Source of the DNA: Adiantum capillus-veneris | Lineage: Eukaryota; Streptophyta; Polypodiopsida; Polypodiales; Pteridaceae | Direction of reading: 5' to 3' | DNA length: 64,000 nucleotides | Assembly: GCA_014529385.2 (NCBI GenBank) | Contig: CM043944.1 | Coordinates: 68,189,895 to 68,253,894 of the forward strand | Shown here: positions 47,351 to 58,531 of the stretch, one piece after another | Position numbering within the stretch: the first letter of the stretch is position 1 | Layout of the letters: the number at the start of each line of letters is the position of its first letter | The notes under the pieces: generated by a model | The model's database searches: none | What the model saw: the letters and a program-made list of their open reading frames with translations, nothing else | Told to the model about the DNA's origin: nothing | Position numbers and translations under genes: made by a program

Positions 47351-48054
47351 TGTCATGGATGCTTGAAATTCAGTCGTCACTGCCTGCATCATCGCCTATG
47401 TCTTCGCCTACATCATCACTAGAAGGCTCTAGAAGAATCTAGAAGGATCTAAAATACTCTAGAAGAATCTAGAAGGATCTAGAAGATTCTAGAAGTTTCT
47501 AGAAACATGGAGAAGATTCCAAAAGATTCTAGAAGTTTCTGGAAAGCTCTAGAAAGTTGAAGGAGGATCTAGAAGGTTCTAGAAGAACTAGAAGGATCAA
47601 GAAGTTTCTAGAAGCTTGGAGAAGATTTCGAAAGAATCTAGAAGTTTTTGGAAAGCTCTAGAAAGTTGAAGAAGGATCTAGAAGGTTCTCGAAGGACTAT
47701 AAGGATCAAGAAGGTTCTAGAAGATTCTAACCCCCTCAAGAAGAACCTAGAAAGTTCTAACCTCCTCAAGCACTAGTATAAATAGGGGTCTTGGGCCACA
47801 AGCCCCTCAGTCTTGCCAACACCAGTTTTGAGGCTCCTATGAGGAAATCCCTCTTCTAGTTATTATGTTCAAGTCTTGTCCTTGCAATCAAGGCTTGTAT
47901 TGTACTCAAGTCATGTAATCCAAGTCTTCTATCTAGCTCTCTTAATAAAGTATTAAGTCTTATAATCAATATTAAGCTTATCATCAAGTCCAAGTTCGTG
48001 TACATTGTGAGAACCTCCTCTTGCTCTCTTCTAGCTCTATACGCACTCATAACA
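47351..48054 (+). repeat. 5' LTR of the chromovirus (704 bp)
   Basis: Starts TGTCATGG and ends CTCATAACA. It has a TATA box tataaata at 47,777-47,784, and upstream of it about 340 bases of tctagaag-type repeats that form heat-shock elements. Confidence 0.8.
47416..47760 (+). promoter_or_regulatory. Heat-shock element array in the LTR promoter
   Basis: Perfect alternating nGAAn/nTTCn pentamers occur in runs of four: TTCTAGAAGTTTCTAGAA (47,487-47,504), TTCTAGAAGTTTCTGGAA (47,527-47,544) and GAAGGTTCTAGAAGATTC (47,710-47,727), with more two- and three-unit sites between. They lie 50-300 bases upstream of the TATA box. Such sites bind heat-shock factor, as in heat-activated plant retrotransposons like ONSEN. 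Confidence 0.7.
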
Positions 48055-48059
48055 GTTTG

Positions 48060-49436
48060 GCAAGACTCCCATCTCTTAATCTTCTCAAGCCATCATGGAG
48101 CCGTGATGGAAGGTGTCATCAACACATTGTAAAGCATCCAAGCTCAGTTACAAGAACTTTGCGAGAGTAACACTCAACTTCAAGCAGGGCAACCCCTAAT
48201 CTTGGGACCGGTGTTGCAAAATCTTCAACGTCAAATTCAAGAGCTTCAAGAGACAAGCACACATCAAGCACAAGCTGCAAGATCTAGCTATTCTCAACAA
48301 CATAAGAAGGAGCCAAAGGTCAGCATGCCTGAAAAATTTGATGAGACTAGATCAAAGTTTAGAGGTTTTCTCCAACAAGTGCACCTCTTCATTCGAATGC
48401 AATGAGAGCATTATCCAGATGATACCTCTCAAGTAGGCCTTATTGGGACCCTCCTCTCGGGTACGGCTCTCTCTTGATTTGCTCCCTTACGTGAAAAAGA
48501 ATCTCCTCTTCTTCATGACTTTGAAGCTTTTGTGCGGGAGTTCTCTGCAACCTTTGGGGATACTGATAGAGCAAGGGTTGCTGAAACCTTTGAAATCTCC
48601 GACAAGGATCAAGACCTGCATCTATCTATGCATCCGAATTCCAACAGCTCACTTGTGATCTGACTTGGCATGAGGAATATTTCATTAGCCAATTTCGGTG
48701 GGGATTAAAGAATGACGTAAAAGATCTTTTATTGACTATGCCAAAGGTTCACACACTAAGCGAGTTCATCTTTCGATCAATAGAATGTGATAATTGACTC
48801 TTTGAGAGGAGACAAGAGAGGCGTCTTGGGGCACCATTGCGACCCCAAACAGAATTGACACATAATGGCTACACACCTCAACAGGGCCATGAATCAAGCA
48901 TTGAGCCCATGCAAACTGATTCAGCACGATTTCAACCTCTCTCATCCCAGGAGAAGCAAAGGCGACGCATTAATGGCTTATGTATGTATTGTGGAGAGCA
49001 GGGGCACATGGCTCAACAGTGTCCAAGGAAGAGAAGGATGAAGGTTCATGGTGCAATGGCCTCAACGTGTTCGGAAAACATGGATGCCAAACCCCAATAG
49101 AGACCGACTGATTGGACAAAAGACAAGAAAAAAAGGTCTCTTTCTTCCCCGCTGAATCCACTTCAAGTTTTATGCTACTAGTCAAGATCCATATGCCGGG
49201 TAGGCACATGGATTGTGAAGCATTACTAGATTCAGGTGCAATGGCGTGCTTCATGGGCAAAGAATTTTCAAAAGAACAAGGCATACCACTTGTGGAGAAG
49301 TCTAATCTAGCAACTGTAGAAGTCATTGATGGTCGTCCCCTCGCTTCAGGGGATGTCAGGTATGAAACTTGCCCCATAGAAGTAACATTGCAGGAGCATG
49401 TTTCAAGAATAGCGTTCAATATTATACAAAGCCCAA
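48060..49436 (+). pseudogene. Chromovirus gag and N-terminal protease, truncated by insertion
   Basis: The gag frame (VSMPEKFDETRSKFRGFLQQV near 48,310) is broken by several stops and shifts; a CCHC knuckle CMYCGEQGHMAQQC lies near 48,985. The protease starts in another frame at about 49,112, with ALLDSGAMACFMG as active site, and is cut at 49,436 by the transposon. The rest of the protease (GLPWLELHNPDIDW) resumes at 60,554. Confidence 0.8.
49430..49436. other. Left target-site duplication of the 11.1-kb transposon
   Basis: agcccaa here and agtccaa at 60,547-60,553 (one mismatch, C/T). Removing the transposon and one copy restores the protease reading frame. Confidence 0.75.
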
Positions 49437-49458
49437 GCCATTAGGAAAAAATTGGACC
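49437..49458 (+). repeat. Left terminal inverted repeat of the 11.1-kb transposon
   Basis: gccattaggaaaaaattgga pairs with the right terminus allowing two small gaps. Confidence 0.8.
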
Positions 49459-50269
49459 CCATTGGGGCCATGTAAGGATTCCTAATTTTAAGGGATTAAA
49501 GCTAATTTTGTAGGAGATGTAGGGAACAAAGACAATAAATAGGGCTACTTTTGTAGCTCTCTCTCTAACTTCTCTCTAGAAAGGAGAGGGGGGGAAAGTA
49601 GGGAATGAGGGTGGTAAAGTTGGAGGAAGAGGGGGGATAAAGTAGGAGAGAGAGGGGGGTAAAAAGAGAGAGAGGAGTAAAAGTAGAGAGAAGAACCATT
49701 CTCTCTCTGCCTATCACCAAACAAAGAGAGTAAGTAGTTATGACAAAATCCACTTTTCAGTTCGTGCATCAATTCACCCCAAAAAAAAGAATTTTTTATA
49801 AAATCTTCAAAATGGATCTTTTAAGCTTTCAAAAGGTCCCTGTATATATATATATATATATAACAATATTCTTTTAGAAGAATCTAGATTTTATAAGCTC
49901 CAAATCTAAAATTCCTTGGGTCCCTCTCTACATTAATTCCACAAAGAGAGTAAGTAGTTATGACATCTTCCACTTTTCAGCTCGTGCATCAATTTACCTC
50001 AAAAAAAGATTTTTTAATAAAATCTTCAAAATGGATCTTTTAAGTTTTAAAAAGGTCCCTATATATATATATATATAAAACAATATTTTTTTAGAAGAAT
50101 CTAGCTTTTATAAGCTCCAAATCTCAAAATCCTTGGGTCTCTCTCTACATTAATTCCAAGAATAAATAGATAATGCCACATCATCAAAACGTCCATCTAA
50201 TAAATCCTAAAAATTGAAATTTTTAAAATTGAAAAATTTCACTCGTTTGAGCTCAAAACTTAAACCTAT
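49459..50269. other. Left subterminal region of the transposon, with an AT-rich tandem duplication
   Basis: After purine-rich DNA (49,560-49,700), a segment of about 200 bases with gagtaagtagttatgaca and acttttcag..cgtgcatcaat is present twice (49,727-49,925 and 49,937-50,160), each with a (TA)n run. No ORF is credible. Confidence 0.6.
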
Positions 50270-50426
50270 TGTAACGTACTGTTACAGGAGAGAGAATGAA
50301 CCAAACCGAGCGTGCCTCTTCTATGAGAGTGCACCTCCTTATATTAGAGGAAATCCCTACTTACCAAGAACCTAGGGTGTCGTCCCACACTAGGTGGTCG
50401 GACACCTAGTGACCACACACACCACA
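50270..50426 (-). repeat. 3' LTR of the TRIM element
   Basis: 157 bp, about six differences from the other copy. Confidence 0.8.
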
Positions 50427-51568
50427 CCTCCCTCCTTAGGGAGAAAAAGATGGACATCTTTTTACAAGATTGAACTGAGAAGGGACTCCACATGACTGAA
50501 GGGACTGCATCAACTCCAACGCCTCATCCGGGGGGGAGTGAGCTTACAACTTGTTAAGGGTTAGGTTCTGAGAGGACTTGACTCGAAAAAGAAAACATCT
50601 CGTGGTAGGCATTACACTAGGTCGCTATCCCAGTGGAAGTGGCTACTCGAGGAATTCCTAACTGAGAGCTGCACTATAAGGACATGAGCGAGATCTTTTT
50701 TTTTTTTGGGTTGAAGTACATCCCATCCAAAAGGGGCTTGGTGTGATCATGATGTTTATTCAACAAGAACTACTACTAGAACATAAAGAAAGATTAAGAT
50801 TCAAGGCGGAAATCTGCATTGAAACTATGAAAGCAAAAGTATTAGTACCTCTGCAACTGGGTTGCAATAACTCCTGAATAAACTATTTGGGGATAATCTC
50901 GGCACACCAAGAGCATAACTTGACTACAACAAGATTGAGTGCCTGCACATGAGTAACAATCACATAGACAGCTTGGTGATTGGTGTAGAGAAAGCTGGAG
51001 CAGGGCAAGAAAAGGATCTTTTGTCGAACACACCCAGGTTAGCTAGCTGGTAGAGCAAGAGCATTCAGTATGGGCAGAGCATTAGTGGACCCAAAGTTGG
51101 AATCAGGAGTACGGCTCGAGTTGAGGATGGTTCCAGGACTCAAACATGTTGCAAGAAAATGACTAGCGAAGAAAAGGGTGAGGTTTCCACTATCGCAGAG
51201 CAGCATGAGATGGAGGAAAAATTAGCAGTGAGCCATTTCAGAGCGAGCAAGAAAGCGGGGATTTTTAACGATGAGAGTGGAGCATACATCTGCGGGCTAT
51301 CTACACACTATATCTTGCTGATCATCTATGCATGCACATGAACTTCTCAAGAAGTGCTTCTTGGACTTTGCTATCGAAAGAAAAGCACACAAAAAAACAA
51401 GCCATAAGCTTCTTGTGATTGACGATGCAAGCATGGGACTGATCCGGAGCTGATGCGCCAAGGTGACCCCAGCTACCGCCAAGGCCTTCTCCTTCGAGGG
51501 TGAGACCACCTCTCATTCGTCTCGCTGCGGGAAAAATTGTGGAAGCACAATGGCCTTTGCCTTGTGAT

Positions 51569-51667
<99 letters not shown>

Positions 51668-51766
51668 CCGGTATCAAGCAAGAACGCCATGAGCGGGCTC
51701 AGGGAATTAGCAAGAAAAGCAAGAAACACCCCTAACTGCCTAGAGCATGCCCGTCTCCTCCACCAA
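50427..51766 (-). other. Interior of the TRIM element
   Basis: No retroviral domain on either strand. Short ORFs on both strands are unrecognised. It may hold captured host sequence, but I cannot identify a source. Confidence 0.4.
51572..51665. repeat. (CT)n microsatellite
   Basis: About 94 bases of uninterrupted CT dinucleotide within the TRIM element. Confidence 0.95.
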
Positions 51767-51923
51767 TGTAACGTACTGTTATAGGAGAGAGAATGAACCA
51801 AACCGAGCGTGCCTCTTCTATGAGAGTGCACCTCCTTATATTAGTGGAAATACCTACTTGCCAAGAACCTAGGGTGTCCTCCCACACTAGGTGGTCGGAC
51901 ACCTAGTGACCACACACACCACA
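51767..51923 (-). repeat. 5' LTR of the TRIM element
   Basis: 157 bp, ends TGTAAC..CCACA on the plus strand; no differences in length from the other copy. Confidence 0.8.
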
Positions 51924-52028
51924 CTATATATGAAAAAACATATTTTAAAGTCTTTTTATCCCAAAAATTGTCTGTTTGTCCCAAAAAGTATATCTTATCA
52001 ATTTTTTTCCCCATCATAACTTTCCACC

Positions 52029-54886
52029 ATGTCTCTTCGCGACATAACCAATGAATCACCTGTGCCGTCATCTACTAGGTCAACTAATGTCAGTCTGCGT
52101 CTACTAATCGAATTTGCTCCCACAAAAAAAAAACAACGAGAAAGCATCTCAACCGGCATCCGTATGACAGTTTCGAGAAGAAACCAATGTTGACTTGTGG
52201 CTTGATGGAGGGTTGTATCCAAAAGATCCGCTCATGGGCTGTCATCCGACATTTCGTACACTCCCAAGATTAATCAAATATGTGGGAGAAGGAGAACGTG
52301 CTCTTCTTGGGTATTGTAAGAGATTGGACTCCAATCACGCAGGTGCGTCGGCATATTTTCGACAACAATGTCAAGTGTTACACATTCATTCCTGAAATCT
52401 CCAACAACAACTACATTCCACAGAGAAACAACTCAAAGATCTTAAAGAGGAGATGAAAGCTATAGAGATGAAAGAGGTAACTCAGCTACAGATTGCAATG
52501 ATGCACCTAAAAGCCACTCCATTTGGCATGCGTGAGCGTAAGAGGGAGTTCTCTTCCATTGAAAACTTAGCCTCTAATGGAGGGGCACGTAAGAAGCGGA
52601 TCATGGAAACCAGGTATTTTTTTTAATTCACAGTGTTCATAACTCTCAAATAATTTCCATCAATTCGTAACTCGGTTCACCTTTTGAAATAGGACATATA
52701 TACAAGATGTGTGTGGAAGTTTTAGACAAGAGGACCATTGCAATCTTCTCCTAGGATGCATCTCACACGAAGATATACTTTACATCATAGGTTGTGAAAA
52801 GGCCAAACACATGAAAGATGCCATCACAAAGGAGATCCTAAAAAATATCTCTAACCTTGTGTCTGAGGATGATGTCCAGAGATCCTCTGATGAGGTTGGG
52901 ATCAGCACAAATGCATACCATGCACTTCATGGATTCATGAAAGATGCATTACGAGAGCAAGACATCACTGAGAATTTATTTCCTATTCCACATAGGGTCC
53001 GACTTGCAAAAAAAGCAAACAATAATCTCGTTCGGGAATCCCTTGGCGAATACAAACACATTGAAGGATCCATGATTTACTCTTCCACGAGTGCCAAGTC
53101 ACGTGGTAATATAAAGAGAGGCAATACTATTCCTAATGGGGCAAAGTCTTTTGGTTATCATCAATTCAACAATATTTTTGTTGACTTGAAATGACTACAA
53201 TGAGCTATGGTTAAATTTTATGCTTTGTCTCCACAAGGTAATACAAATTGTAATGTCATTTTTTATTTGTATTGAATATCATTTAGTATAACAATTCAAT
53301 TCCTGTGTTGGTTCAGTACTTGGAGAGAAGATCATATTTATTCTTAAGCTAGATGAATGTCAAATTGTCAAAGGACGGAGATTGGAACGTATGAATGTGA
53401 CACTCATGAATGAGGCAATGTTTTTTGCAAAAGTCGATGCTATCGGTGATTATTTTCAGAAACCATCATTTAGTGTACAATCGGAAAAATAAATATGGTG
53501 GTTAGGAGCTTTTGAAGTTCCGAAAGAGACTCATGAGGTGCTGGCATGGGTCTTCTCTATGATCTCGTGGATCACAGAGGTTATTAAGGCACAACTAGAG
53601 GGAGAAAAGCTAGAAGTAAATGGACTAGGTACATTTGATGTTGAATGGCACTTAGGAGGTGATCTAAAAACAATCAAATGTATACTTGGGTGTAGACAAG
53701 GTGCTTCATCACTTCTTCCTTGTCCATATTGTGTACGAGGATACAAGGAGAGTACTCGTGGCTCCACGTATTCAAAGAAAAGTGTCAAGGGAAGTCAGGC
53801 AACATGGTCAATGGACGATGATGCAAGGGATTGGGTGTGATCGGTGTTGAAGTGTCCTATCATGGAGGTCCCCAATCGGTCGACAAAAGATAAAACATGG
53901 CATCCCATTATCATTTTTCCACTTACAAATGTACACTTTTGCACTTTGCATGCCTTTATGCGTATATTTGATCGCTTGTTAAAGCTTCACATAGAGTACG
54001 TTTTCACAATGAAACCACTTTCCAGATCCATGGAAGCCATTGGAATAGTTGAAGCAATTCTAAATTCGATTGGATGTCATGGTGGCAATGTTTCTATCAT
54101 CGGTGAGGTGGAAAATATGCATGAAGTGCCACAAAAAGTATCTATGAATGGTGTGAAAGCATGTAGGTTTTTCAAGAAACCAGAGATGCGAACGAAGAGG
54201 GGCGAGGAGGATGCTCCATGGGAGCTGTGGAAAGCGCCTGCAAGTGTACGACCGATCAAGATTCAAAACCCGTGCTTGTAAATCTATGTAGGCAAGTGTG
54301 GCACCACTTGGAGTTAGTGCTTCAAATCATGTGGAAACCCCAAACCACGAGCGAGCAACAAAATTTGTTCAAAGATCACATTTTGAATTTCACTAAAGCA
54401 TTTGTGCAAGCGTGGGGAGAGAGAAATATCACACACTACATGGTAAGTTACTTTGTTCAGTTCAAATTTTGATGCTATACATAAACATTCATTTGATCTA
54501 AGCATTTTTTCTTGATGCAACATATTTTGTATGCGCATGGAGCATTCTTTATGTCAAAATATGGTTCATTAGACATGTGGAGCACTCAAGGAATGGAAAA
54601 ATCACATTATCGATCCAAAGGTGTGTACTTTAAAAATACATGTCACGGTGGTGGAACTACGAGATCCAACTACATGAAGGAGATGTTTGATTAGTTCTTT
54701 CGTTGTTCTTTGGTGAGATGTCATGCCATAGAGCGAGCGCAAAATTCAAGTGTTGCTAAGGAGGTTAGGAGACAATCTCGACTTACTGCTAAAGAGAAAT
54801 GGAGAAACTACAGCGGACCCCTTAATCATGCTAGGTGGCGTGAAAATTTCCATAGAGTGGGCAAACTTTGGTTACCCAACATGTAA
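52029..54886 (+). pseudogene. Transposase-like gene of the 11.1-kb transposon (unassigned superfamily)
   Basis: ATG 52029 (ccaccATG) starts MSLRDITNESPVPSSTRST; the frame shifts near 52,170 into EETNVDLWLDGGLYPKD. A coiled coil (LQQQLHSTEKQLKDLKEEMK) follows a TGA at 52,393. Introns supported by phase: 52,614-52,692 (phase 2) and 53,238-53,316 (phase 1). Exon 3 has KLDECQIVKGRRLERM (Asp at 53,352), FDVEWHLGGDLKTIKCILG (Asp at 53,661), the zinc pair CPYC, and LHAFMRIFDRLLKLHIEYVF. A further intron (donor 54,443; acceptor apparently mutated AG to AA near 54,520) precedes HILYAHGAFFM and STQGMEKSHYRSKG (Glu at 54,596). Asp/Asp/Glu placement suggests an RNase H-fold transposase. Stops at 53,192, 53,201, 53,490, 53,838 and 54,692 look like CGA->TGA or TGG->TAG changes. 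Frame change near 54,250. Confidence 0.6.
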
Positions 54887-55106
54887 AACAAATGATGCTA
54901 TGCAATGTAATGTTTATGTTTGTAGATGTCTTTGTTGAGTTGCATATAATACTTCTCCATTTATCCATTTTTTGTTTTTTATATTTTGATGATATTAAGA
55001 GTTTTTTTAAGTGGCCTGGGCAAGTGTGAAGAGACCTTTTTCTTTTTAAAAAGGGGGATTTTAGAGAAGAGGGAGTCTCATTTTCAATCTTGCCTCTTCT
55101 TACACA

Positions 55107-55946
55107 ATGGCATGCACAAAGCAAACAGCAAGAAAAGATCAACCTTTTTTTTCTCACCCTCACTCATCCGTCCAAGGTGCTCAAAAACCACATTGGATAC
55201 ATGAACAAGAGCTCTTAGAAGAGATGGAGAGGGAATGGTCAGGTGACGAGCAACAAGATGGACAACCTTCATGCAAGAATAAATGGGTAGTGACATCAGA
55301 CACAGAAACCGAGACGAACAACGAAGCACAAAGCCCACCATGGAGCGGATAGGAGATCCCAAGCAATCATCGAGTCCCGACTGGGAATACTTTGCCGCGT
55401 GGCTTCGGCGCTCTACCGTCAAATCAGCCTAGAGGTGATCATGGGTTACTAAATGAAGAGGATTTTGAGGATGTAGAAGATGAGCCAGTTGGAGCGCAGG
55501 GTGGAGTTGAAGAGCCAATCGGAGCACATGGTGGCATTGAAGATACACGAGCTCTTGCTTGCAAGCCCTCTCGTAGAAAGAATTTTTTTTTCAAGGTTCG
55601 CCCTTGCAAGGCCCATGTCCCAGATCCTACCATCCCTCAACAACGGGCTCCTGCTGTGAAGCGACGCATTTCGAAGGCCTTGCAAGAGATTCGTCACTAT
55701 CAAAAAACTTCAGACCTTCTCATTCGCAAGGCACCATTCGCACGTTTGGTGAAAGAGATCATGCAAAGTTATCGAATGGTGTTTGGAGTTCAAGGTATCG
55801 CCGTAGAAGCTCTATAAGAAGCGGAAAAATATCATCTAATTTATCTTTTTGAAGACACTAACTTGTGTGCTATTCATGCAAAACGGGTGACAATAATGCC
55901 CAAGGATATAGCTCTTGCACGTCGAATCAGAGGAGAGAGGGATTGA
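55107..55946 (+). pseudogene. Histone H3-like protein with an inserted tail, two in-frame stops
   Basis: One uninterrupted-phase frame of 280 codons, no introns. Residues 1-10 are MACTKQTARK, nine of ten matching the histone H3 N terminus, keeping Lys4 and Lys9; Arg2 is Cys (CGC->TGC possible) and Ser10 is Asp. About 170 residues of Glu/Gly/Gln-rich sequence with repeated VGAQGGVEEPIGAHGG follow, then a full H3 fold: ALQEIRHYQKTSDLLIRKAP (alpha N), FARLVKEIMQSY (alpha 1), and [20 protein letters not shown] plus [10 protein letters not shown] at the end. Loop 1 has normal H3 length, not the longer one of CENH3. Stops are TAG at 55,350 and TAA at 55,815; the latter sits where H3 has Gln (CAA->TAA). 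It lies within the transposon, 220 bases after the transposase-like gene. A histone role in nucleosomes is expected of an intact copy; this one is broken unless read through. Confidence 0.8.
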
Positions 55947-56040
55947 ATTTGACTTTTATGCAATTTTGCCAATGTAAAGATATCTTTTTCAAATATAAAG
56001 AGTCGTGTGCATTTGTGTTTTAAGTGATATGAGTAAAACT

Positions 56041-56045
<5 letters not shown>

Positions 56046-56107
<62 letters not shown>
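56046..56107. repeat. (GA)n microsatellite
   Basis: About 62 bases of GA dinucleotide just after the H3-like gene. Confidence 0.95.
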
Positions 56108-56109
<2 letters not shown>

Positions 56110-56149
56110 TCGAGAGAAGGGCTGTCAACCAAGTGTGGTTGATTGAAGA

Positions 56150-56364
56150 ACCAAAAAAGAAAAATCTCATTGTATTCTTGTAAACCAAGCCTAGAAAAGG
56201 TTAAAAAAAGTTGTCTAGGGGCCTGCCGCAGAGGTGTGCTAGAAGGCAAAAGTAACAGTTACTTTTGCCTTCTCACGCGCCTCTACGGCAGGCCCCCGGA
56301 CAACTTTTCTTAACCTTCTCTAGGCTGGGTTTACAAGAATACAATGATATTGTGCTTTTTTGGT
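56150..56364. repeat. 215-bp near-perfect hairpin between convergent genes
   Basis: The two arms of about 100 bases (accaaaaaag..gcctgccgcagaggtg..aggcaaaagtaac, and its inverse) meet at agtaacagttact. Matches are about 85-90 percent. It could be a foldback MITE, a shared 3' end for the convergent genes, or a small-RNA precursor. Confidence 0.85.
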
Positions 56365-56783
56365 GTTATTTATATCAAAAAAACTCTTCATTTTGGTTTA
56401 GATAATTGCAAAATCATATCACAAGATAGAACCAATCACCTACTGTCTATCGTACCATAAACTCAATACAAAAGATGTAAAGTACCAGTAAAAATCAAGT
56501 CCCATTCAAAATTTGAAATAGCAAAGTACAAAGATGTGATATATCTCATTACAAATTTGAAGGAGTTAATTACAAGATATATGCAGCTATCGAGTGCTTG
56601 ATCCATCTAAGATATGGCGAGAAATGTTTTCTCGGCGCTCTTGGGCTCAGGGAAGTTGTTTGTGCAGCACATCCCAAGCAATTTGTTCCACATTGCTTAG
56701 ACCTACAACTTGGCTTAAGGCCACGTTACAAAGCACATGAACACAAATGTGTGTCGCAAATGCAGCACTGGCCAGAGATTTAT

Positions 56784-58154
56784 TTACAAGATATATAACT
56801 TGGGAGGCTTGAGATATGATTGTGACAGGCATAGGATGCGGCTCATTGCTTTCATCATTGACACCCAAAATTGACCACAAGGAGTGTACTCCTTGTGGAT
56901 TATCGCAAAGCCGTCCTGGGGGAGCTTGCCAAGGTAATGCGCAAGAGCTGACTGCCATCCAAAAGCTTGGCGCCTACCATCTCCTCCCCAACCTGCATGC
57001 TCATCCAGCTCCACAACATTCTACAAAGAAATCAATAGGTAAATAAGATTTCAGAATGCAACAATGAAAATTAATGTAATCACAAAACAGAATTTAATTA
57101 ATACCTCTTGTTTTTTGTCGTCCTCATCGTTTATGCCTTTGCTGTCAAGAGAAATAGATGAATTGGGAGCCATAGCGCCACTCTTAAGTTCATCTATATG
57201 AACAAGCATAGGAGTGCGTTGGGCTTCAAGCAATGTGCGTGTAGCTACAAACTCATCCTCCGACACGGGTGAGTGCGGTGCATCTGTCACTGCCACCATT
57301 GCCAACTCCACTGCATCTACCACACTCTCTCCAAGGGGTAGGAGGCTTCGATTCAATGGATCAGAGGAGGGGTCAATGGCAGAGGACTCTACAGTGGCAC
57401 AGAGGATGGAGAGGCACTCATCCATGTGGATGTCAAAAGTCTTTTCAAGATCATGTCAAAACAAATATTCCTCCCCATTTATGACAATTGGGGAGAGGTG
57501 TTCAAAAAAAACTTCCGGAGTTAATGTCTCCTCCGGCGCATCTACAGTGGGCTTAAAGGATGCTTCGACACCCTCATCACCCATAGATTTGGCGGCATCC
57601 ATGACACCTCCTAGGTAGGTTAGGACAAGAACATTGACCTCTTTGCTTGCATCCCAGGGCGTCGTAATGGGCTCCTTTGTGTCCTTGATGACACCCTCAA
57701 GGCGCAAATGAGGCAAACTCACCTCAGATCTTTCAGGCTCCTCCGCGAGAAGAAACACAAAAGTCGCCAAGCGACTTAGAAACTGGGTGCCGACCTTCTT
57801 ATTTTTCAAACATGAATCTTCAATGTACTGACCTGCCTCACCCGCAATTACACAAAATCGTTGAAGCCGCTGGGTGAAAGGCCGATCACCTTTGTGTATG
57901 TAGTGAAGCAAATCGCATGGAATCCATAATTCCCCTTGTCTAACAATTGGTACAGCATACTTGTCGATGTAGATTTCAAAAAATTCCAAGATAGGTTGAA
58001 AAGATTGGTTGTTTAGGTGAATAGTTGCGTTCATATCAAGGAATTGGGTGAAGAAATTGTGGAGATCGTCACGATCTTGCCACTCGGTTGTTTGTAAAAA
58101 CGCTTGGAAGCGTTGTAACGCCGTGTCTTCGAGAGGGGTGGAGGAAGATGCCAT
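56784..58154 (-). pseudogene. Unrecognised transposon gene (minus strand, two exons)
   Basis: ATG 58154 starts MASSSTPLEDTALQRFQAFLQ. The first exon runs to about 57,105 (donor gtatta) with one in-frame TGA at 57,456; the second starts at 57,023 after ttctttgtag and joins in phase to NVVELDEHAGWGGDGRRQAFG, ending at 56,784. The protein of about 430 residues is mostly helical with an acidic, Ala/Ser-rich middle. I recognise no family. It lies convergent to the H3-like gene and next to the gene at 58.5-59.9 kb, with the hairpin in the intergenic space. Confidence 0.5.
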
Positions 58155-58266
58155 GATGCTAGCTCCTAAGGTAGGAATGCAAAGAGTGCTAGAGTTCAAA
58201 TGAGAGTGTGAACAGGCTATGTAGGTGAATTGTGAAAATGGTAGGGTTTAGGAGGCTTTATATAGC

Positions 58267-58300
58267 GCCCCTCCCCCCCCCCCCCCCCCCCCCCCTTTCC
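58267..58300. repeat. C homopolymer
   Basis: A run of about 30 C with few interruptions, followed by an AT-rich stretch. Confidence 0.9.
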
Positions 58301-58531
58301 CCAAAAAAATAAAAAAATAATAATAACAATAATTAAAATATTAAACAATTTTCATAAAGTAACACAAATAACAAGAAGTTATAAAAAAATTTCAAATTAA
58401 ATTACAATCATTTAACTCTAAAAACACATCACTACGACTTTAAGATAATCTGCATTGCCAAAATTTGATACAACCATCTCCTTGAACTTACAATTGTGAT
58501 CTATTATAAGAAATTTAAGTACAAAACATAA

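Larger units (their letters stand above)
50270..51923 (-). mobile_element. TRIM/LARD-like non-coding LTR element, nested
   Basis: Two direct repeats of 157 bp (50,270-50,426 and 51,767-51,923) start TGTAACGTACTGTTA and end CACACCACA on the plus strand. On the minus strand the polypurine run aaggagggagg lies directly before the LTR, which sets the orientation. Target duplication is ctat (4 bp visible). The 1.34-kb interior has no gag or pol. It contains a long (CT)n run. Confidence 0.75.

Noticed and set aside
49545-49772. Minus-strand ORFs with Ser/Leu/Pro-rich sequence
   Set aside because: Products of purine-rich subterminal DNA of the transposon.
55107-55946. Centromeric H3 (CENH3) identity for the H3-like gene
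   Set aside because: Loop 1 has normal H3 length and the C-terminal part is canonical H3; a long N-terminal region alone is not enough.
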